Of a stretch of DNA of 64,000 bases, positions 58,089-64,000 are shown in pieces. The stretch is from Harmothoe impar (taxonomy: Eukaryota > Annelida > Polychaeta > Phyllodocida > Polynoidae). The position numbers and the translations under genes were made by a program. The notes beneath the pieces are model-generated. The model made no database searches. It was not told the DNA's origin and saw only the letters and a list, made by a program, of their open reading frames with translations. Each line of letters begins with the position of its first letter. Position 1 is the first letter of the stretch. The stretch spans positions 20,622,784-20,686,783 of the forward strand of contig OX381706.1 in assembly GCA_947462335.1 (NCBI GenBank), written 5' to 3'.

Positions 58089-58329
58089 CTGCATGTCAGG
58101 TGCATTGAGACAACTCCTACTCATGTGTGAATGGTACTGAACTACCATTAGTTGGGGTGTAATCTTGATGACCTATGTTTTTCAAAGTAAATTTTACTAT
58201 CTTTCCTGCAGATTGTAGAGATACATTGGTTTTATCCTCTGCATATTGTCAATAGTAACATTTCAGTGTACCAAAATATATTATACTTTAGAATTGCATC
58301 AGAAGAAATGTATGTTTGTATGAGAGTTT

Positions 58330-58400
58330 CCTGTCGGAACTGGAACTGCTGACCCTCAGACTACATCACCCACTGCTCTACCAACTGAGCTAGAGGGGGC
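58330..58400 (-). other. tRNA-like module 2 of element B
   Basis: Minus strand: GCCCCCTCTAGCTCAGTTGG then TAGAGCAGTGGG is a very good D-arm/A-box (TAGCTCAGTTGG). The T-arm side CAGCAGTTCCAGTTCC is mutated from GGTTCGAATCC and the acceptor stem is lost. tRNA pseudogene or SINE head. Confidence 0.55.
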
Positions 58401-58659
58401 AATCACTTATATGTAGCCTGCATCAATAGGCTTTTGAAAAGATCAGGTCATTTTTGAGCAGTGGAGTATGGTACTCCCTCCAACCTCTCTACTCTCTCTC
58501 CCTCTGGTTGCTGGTTATGGGATTCGAACTTGCCTCTACAGTAACAGAGTTGTACATGTACAGGAAAATTAGCTGTATTACTTTTTACAGCTAAAGTACT
58601 CTATGGTTACAGCACATTTTGCTGTTCACGTACAACAACTTTTTATAGTGTATAGTCAA

Positions 58660-60840
58660 ATGTAAATCAAAATACAAATTAACGGTTCTGCATAATCATT
58701 AGTCATAATATACAAATAGTTGTGCATGGTAATGTGCTTTGACAACAGTAAATCTCTATAGGCGTAATGTAGCATAGCGCTTTATCATATTATAACATAA
58801 TAGCATAATGTTATATTAGTATACCGTATTCGATGTAATAAGCGCCCTCCCCTTAATAGGTGCTCCCCTTTGGGGCATTTTTAGACTAGAACTAAGGCTC
58901 AAATTTCACGATTTCGGAGAAAATGAAACTGTTAAGTACATAAAACACCATAACAAATACTTTTATAAGCGCCCAGGGGGCTTATTATGTCCAATAGGGT
59001 TCATGTATTTGATAAAAAAAGAAGTAACAAAGAACTAACTAGAACCATAATGATATCGGAAAGGAGCGTTCAAGTGACCATAATTATATTTACAATATTA
59101 AGAAAATGGATTAAACAGCCAACGTTCCTCAATTACGCCCACATGGGCTTTATCTGGGTCGATATGGGGTTTATCAGCCCGCCATGTTGAATTTTGTAGT
59201 ACTTTCAAAAGCTTCAAACACACCCATCTGTGAATATTTTTGCAAATCAGAATTTAATTAAAGCACAGTTTCCATGATGCTGTGTCAAAGTGGTTTTCAC
59301 CTGGCCATGATCTGGACAAAGTGGGGTAAACTGTTCTGGGCTTTAAATGGGTAACAGGCTGGGCCTCAGCTGGGCTCAGCCCACATACCTAATTAAAATT
59401 CTAACACCTTACATATACTTCATTTGTGCTCATTTGCCATTTATTGTTTGAAATAAACATTTAAAGTAACACTTCAACGGTGTTGTGTTAAGGTCATTTT
59501 ACATGTGCTTGTTCTGGGCAATGTGGGCTGATATGTGTGTGAGCTTTGCAGGGGCCAAACATGGGCTGTCAGGTGGGCTCATGTGGGCTTCACCCTCACT
59601 TTTAACTTTCTCAGCTCAGGCCATCAACCTTCATAGCTACACATGTATGGAGGAACCCAACTATAAAATAGCCAGACAAGTGCATCGTCATGCCATTTCC
59701 ACCAGGTATACCCCCACTACACCCACCCCCCACTGGCGCCAAAACTAGGCAAACCCACATGTCATAGATCTATACAACTGTAGTTTATGAACCTGGATAC
59801 ATATAGATGAATAATGATAGAATTATGTCCAAACTATAGAGGCAATCCCTTCAATATCTGATCATATTAGCAGCTGCATAAAAAGCATGCCATGAATTTA
59901 TTTTTTAATGCAAAGGAAAACGAAGAGATTGAAGTGTTATTTAAATGCTCTTATACGTTTTTATCACATACTCAACGCGGCAAATACAACCAGATCAAAA
60001 TGTCGCTTCCGATATAAATTCATAACCTAATACCTATTTCTATAAATGATAAGGGCCGAGTCATTTATTACTATGGGGGGGGGGGGGGTGGGGGCTTGGT
60101 GGATTTAATTCGAAATGGCAATTTTTATCCCCCCCCCCACCAATTAGCCAAAAGTTATCTCAACTCCCCCCCTACTGTTTTGAAAAATAGCCCCCCCCCC
60201 AAAAAAAACAACAACAACAACAACTCATGCGCTCATGGAATATGCGTGTTTGCGGGACTGTTTGCGGGACTGTTTGCGGGACTGTTTGCGGGACCGTTTA
60301 TAATTTTGACCCCCCCCCTGCATTGAGGATTTTCTAGTTTTGGCCCCCTTGTTAGGCCCCTATCCTACAAAATTGCCCCTATCCTACAAAAATGTATAGC
60401 TTTGTAGTATAGACTCGGAGGATATTGTATAACCCACACTATAGGTTTCGTTCGGGTATAACCTGCACGTTATATGCGGGAATTTAGGGATATATACAAT
60501 ATGGACAGGAGACCCAACATCTACATCAATAACAAGCTAGATCATGTTGTTTGTCATGTGGAACCTGTAAATGCTAACCAATGCCCACCAGCGTCAGAGC
60601 ATGCAAATCAAACCTGTTGATACTCACACACCTATACTTATGTCATGTATGTACAAACATATCTCATTTAAAATAGTTCAGTCAGGCTGATGAGATGACT
60701 CTATGTATACATAACAAAGGTCAATGTGTTGATATGCTTTGTATCCAAAGCAGCATAGTTGATCCAGTATGTATCCATTGACTGGGCAGTTAAAACACTT
60801 TTATTATACATAACTACACCTGTGTCTAGCAGTATGCATA
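58660..60840. other. Intergenic stretch, no gene recognised
   Basis: Holds AATAAGCGCCC-type palindromic sequence (58822-58990), a G-run/C-run MITE-like zone (60070-60320, including four CTGTTTGCGGGA units at 60247-60295) and a TATAACCCGC relic (60425-60485). ORF 59485-59748 has no domain resemblance. Confidence 0.4.
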
Positions 60841-60844
60841 CCAA

Positions 60845-61345
60845 TGTAGTGGCCCAGGTTGGCTATCAGGGTGCAGCACTGTTCCCGAACATGTCATAAC
60901 GATTTAGGTGTAAGTAGCTGGCTGCATTGCATGGGATTTTCAGTCCAGTCTTTATAGCTCAAACCTCTTGAAGTTTAAGACACTTTTGGGCCACCACTAC
61001 ATCCTGGGACAGGTGAGATAGGTGCTGTGTTACCCTGGTGTGTTCGCTTTGAGGCTTTAACTGGTTCTCTGTACTTCTCGCACCGGCCACAGACAATGTG
61101 CTCAAAGCTGGTAGGGAATACTGTAGTAACTCAGGTTGACTACCAGGATGCAGCACTATTTCCGGACATGCCATAGTGATCCAGGTGTCAGTTGCTGGCT
61201 GGTATTGTCAGTCCACTCATAACTCAGTGGTAGAGTATCCGCTTCAAAGTCATGAGGTCATGGGATCAAATCCTGTTGAAGATTAAGATAATTTTCGGCT
61301 ACCAATACACCATTATCTTATACAGCAGGTATTCTGTAAAACTGT
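60845..61345. repeat. Direct duplication of a SINE-like unit, one with a tRNA-like body
   Basis: 60845-61050 and about 61125-61345 align: CAGGTTGGCTATCAGGGTGC with CAGGTTGACTACCAGGATGC, TGTCATAACGATTTAGGTGT with TGCCATAGTGATCCAGGTGT, CAGTCCAG with CAGTCCAC, TTTTGGGCCACCACTACATC with TTTTCGGCTACCAATACACC. The second copy holds a tRNA-like stretch (61216-61279, AACTCAGTGGTAGAGT A box, GGGATCAAATCC B box) largely deleted from the first. Confidence 0.65.
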
Positions 61346-61374
61346 CAGCTCCTTGAGTTTGTCCTTAGTTCTCA

Positions 61375-62623
61375 TCATGCCTGGGGAGCTACTTCATATT
61401 CATAACCTCCCTTTGACTGTACCAATTGATGGGGTACATAAAGGGTAGGCCATACCAGAGGAGATATGCCCAGGTCCACCGCGCTAGAGGATTCATCACT
61501 GCTGGTGGATTCTGTGTCCAAAGATGGCTGGAATGGTGAAAATAAATGTTTTATGACTGTTTATTCCCAAAAATGAATAGCTATTATCACAGGTTTTAAC
61601 AAGACCTTAACTTGAGTGAGTAGGCTATAGGGTAGCACGGGAAGGTGGGCAACGAAAAGTCCACGATCATCTTTGCATCTCCCAATATACTTTACAAAGA
61701 GGTAGTGCACACTAAAACCTGTGGCTGTCATAGTGATGTTATATGTTCCACGTCATTGACAGAACAAGGTTTATATACCAGCATATTTATATAATTCTTA
61801 TTAAAACTTGTGACTACAAGCTGTTCAGGTAAACATAGCATCATTGAAAGACATGGTTGAAAATGGATATAAATTTTCAATTCCTCTTCGTCCTTTAAAT
61901 TCCAAGTTCTATAATAATAATAATCAATGAAACTCACCATCAGTGTTTTACCAGATTTGATCACATGTAGAATGGTTGTCACTGTTATGACCAACCCTCC
62001 AAGTACAAGCAGAGTGGACACTACAGCAAGAGGTACCCCTCCATTTGCTGATGTTGCTGAACTAAAATGTTTAGACACACAGATTATAAACATGACTGTA
62101 TGGTTAAATGGTTTTATTGCAAATGTTGAGGAATAGTTCTTGACTAAAGCCCTCAGGTGTAATACCAACATAGGCTTTATTTCAGTCTGTTTGAAAATGG
62201 CCATGCATGGTTTAATGGATTTCGACACCAATATGTACACACATTATTCAGATAATAAGGGTGTGCACACAACACCTTTAGTACATAGAAAATAAGGTGC
62301 GGCAATATCTTGTGCTTCAGGCACTGGCTGACACACTAAGTAAGTCGTTTTGTCAACATTTTGATTATGCGTGTTATATGGCTGCATATATCATGTGTTG
62401 GAGCACACTTTTTATTATTGACTATTCATCAATCAAAGTTGATTAAATCCCAGATTTCATGCAGTGTTTGTTCAATAAGATATACTTACCCTGCAAGGTA
62501 GAGTGATAATGATATTATGACAGCAACTAGGATGATAATAAAGCCGAGAAATGCAATGCAAAGCATGATGTTTGTGCCTTGTTTATTCATTTTCTCTCGT
62601 GTGAGGCCACCAATAATATCCAT
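61375..62623 (-). CDS. Small two-pass membrane protein, unknown family, complete
   Basis: Exons on minus: 62623-62490, 62061-61938, 61527-61375; phases 2 and 0 join; 411 nt, 136 aa. The ATG is preceded in frame by TAA. Layout: short N-terminus (MDIIGGLTREKMNKQG), transmembrane helix 1 about residues 19-43 (IMLCIAFLGFIIILVAVIIS), a short Gly/Ser/Ala loop (GSATSANGG), helix 2 about 53-76 (PLAVVSTLLVLGGLVITVTT), then a 60-residue hydrophilic tail with an acidic Ser cluster (ESTSSDESSSAVD) and Tyr residues near the C-terminus (GGYEYEVAPQA). Both ends are predicted on the same, probably cytoplasmic, side. All splice sites are consensus. The two-helix plan is like small TMEM-type proteins; I cannot name a family. 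Confidence 0.75.
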
Positions 62624-62749
62624 TGTTATTGGTTAAATTGTGCCATAAATGGGTTTCCTCTTTCATAGACCATTTAAGGCAATTATAATTGTTGATTCTG
62701 AAATAAAATAATAACAGCATCAGTATGCTTATACCTTCACCTATTCCCA

Positions 62750-63626
62750 CACTGTAAAAAAAATGTCGTCAAAATGACGGTGAATCACTGGCAACTTTTG
62801 GGACATAGCTTTCACCGTTTTTTTTAACGGTGACGGTCACCGTCAATTTGGCGTAGAATCACCGTTAATTTGACGTTGAATCACCGTTAATTTGACGTTG
62901 AATCACCATTAATAGAATAAAAGTATTCAAATATACAGAGATTCAGCGTTATTGCTAGTGCTATTACAGACTTTGGGAATATTCTATAAGCCTCACAGGG
63001 AGTCTGATTATGGTGACTTTGGTTTTTGTAGTATACATCTAAAAACTTACAGATAAGCCATACTTTGCCTTTGTCCTGATCGTATATGCCACATTGACGA
63101 TCTGACTTGCATACTAGCCGTGGCCTATATACAAGGTTTTACTCTATAGGATTGATACAAGGCAGAGTTTCCAGAGGTGGGGATATATGCATAGTATGTT
63201 ACCACAATGTAGGTGTATAGATCCATACAGCTACTTTCCTCTGGATATTATCAAGTGATCATGGTATTTTGTTAAACGTATCACAAGATTGAATTGTTAG
63301 ATTGTCAAACATATAGATTAATTGAAAATTACCATTATTTTAACATGTGTACTCCACTTCAAGAGCTCACACTCTCCAGAAAAATCTTCTTACAAACCAG
63401 GCCACCTATCTATGAAAGGGCCCACTATATGTGCCTCCCTCTGGGATTTGACATTAGAAGATGAATTTACGTTGGATCATTGTAATCCAAACCAGGTTAG
63501 CACTTAACAAGGATCCACTGTGAAATGGCTGATAAATACAATGCTTCATTGTATTCCAAATAACGGTGAATCAGCGTTAAATTTTACAAAGCAAATCTAC
63601 AAAAAATACATCTATTTTTTACAGTG
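62750..63626. mobile_element. 877-bp CACTGTAAAAA element upstream of the small membrane-protein gene
   Basis: CACTGTAAAAAAAATG at the left, TATTTTTTACAGTG at the right. Next to each end are GACGGTGAATCACCG-type motifs: four near 62777-62912 (GTTAATTTGACGTTGAATCA) and one near 63562 (AACGGTGAATCAGCGTTAAA). No transposase frame. No clear target duplication was read, though CA at both edges is possible. It begins 127 bp upstream of the start codon at 62623, so it may overlap the promoter. Confidence 0.65.
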
Positions 63627-63840
63627 CACAGAGGAATCCCATTTATCTCATGTGGAGAAACAAAGTTACTATGCTTAAGTACTAGAAAGACCGCTCTCCA
63701 CACCTCTGTGGAGAAACTGATGCTGATTCTACATGGGGTGATCTTTAAATGTTGTTTACAAAAATAGTTTATCATCAATTACATGAAATAAACACAGAGA
63801 TAGACTCTAATCAGTCTGAATTCCTGGTTTCTGCACTTGT

Positions 63841-63897
63841 GGTACCTTGGATCATATCACACTTGGCTCCTCCTCGTGGGATATGATCCAAGGTACC
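63841..63897. repeat. 18-bp perfect inverted repeat with 21-bp loop
   Basis: GGTACCTTGGATCATATC at 63841-63858 and GATATGATCCAAGGTACC at 63880-63897. The flanks GTGGAGAAAC(C/T) recur nearby on the right and at about 63650 and 63708. A possible tiny hairpin element. Confidence 0.75.
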
Positions 63898-64000
63898 TCT
63901 CGTGGAGAAACCTGTCATTCAGACAGATCATTGTCCTGGAGTTGCTTGGCCATAATCGTCATGTAGTGAGTGACTAGGTCACATGATATAGTCCCAAAGA

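Larger units (their letters stand above)
57897..58650. mobile_element. TA-flanked element B: same ends as element A, other tRNA-like interior
   Basis: 754 bp, CACTGTTAGAAGTAAGTAGT ... CAACAACTTTTTATAGTG, TA on both sides. Ends match 24365-25025 over about 85 bp left and 110 bp right. The interior has three minus-strand tRNA-like modules: 58021-58088, 58330-58400 and a T-arm at 58506-58534 (AAGTTCGAATCCCATAACC). The 200-bp stretch between the first two is unrelated to element A. Confidence 0.7.

Noticed and set aside
61728..62240. 170-aa minus-strand ORF taken as a single-exon gene
   Set aside because: Only 61938-62061 is coding, as exon 2 of the spliced two-pass membrane protein; the rest is intron read-through.

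Overview
This is eukaryotic, intron-rich animal DNA. Coding exons are short (27-313 nt) and flanked by GT/AG splice sites. Introns run from hundreds of bases to 5 kb and are packed with small inverted-repeat elements and minisatellites. Both recognised orthologues (STUB1/CHIP and DAPP1/Bam32) are ordinary animal genes. Their protein divergence, the repeat style and the SEA-domain mucin-like gene suggest an invertebrate deuterostome, perhaps a lancelet. The species is an inference, not shown by the sequence. All gene models below were built by hand from reading frame, splice-site phase and family similarity.

Layout. (1) 51-3457, minus strand: the first four coding exons of a STUB1 orthologue; the U-box part lies off the left edge. 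(2) 9204-13920, plus strand: a complete eight-exon DAPP1 orthologue (SH2 plus PH, 242 aa), head to head with STUB1. (3) 13921-29363: about 15 kb with no recognised gene, holding a 2.1 kb inverted-terminal-repeat element filled with a 27-bp minisatellite and an element carrying tRNA-like modules. (4) 29364-56702, plus strand: a 19-exon gene for a Thr-rich, mucin-like type I membrane protein of about 651 aa. It has three tandem SEA domains, an Asp-17 run, one transmembrane helix and a Cys-rich/basic cytoplasmic tail. The three SEA modules arose by internal segmental duplication, and their introns still align. (5) 61375-62623, minus strand: a complete three-exon gene for a small (136 aa) two-pass membrane protein of unknown family.

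Genes together. STUB1 (chaperone-linked ubiquitin ligase) and DAPP1 (phosphoinositide signalling adaptor) are unrelated but divergently transcribed. Nothing links the other two genes to them beyond adjacency.

The most unusual material is the repeat landscape: (a) inverted-terminal-repeat elements with conserved ends but different interiors made of several tRNA-gene-like modules; (b) inverted-terminal-repeat elements carrying minisatellites, one with its empty target site preserved in a paralogous intron; (c) a family of hairpin elements with the core CATTCATGCATCATG at more than ten places; (d) the SEA-module duplication, which acts as an internal clock for insertions and shows selective retention of the Gly-Ser autocleavage motif in the membrane-proximal SEA domain only.
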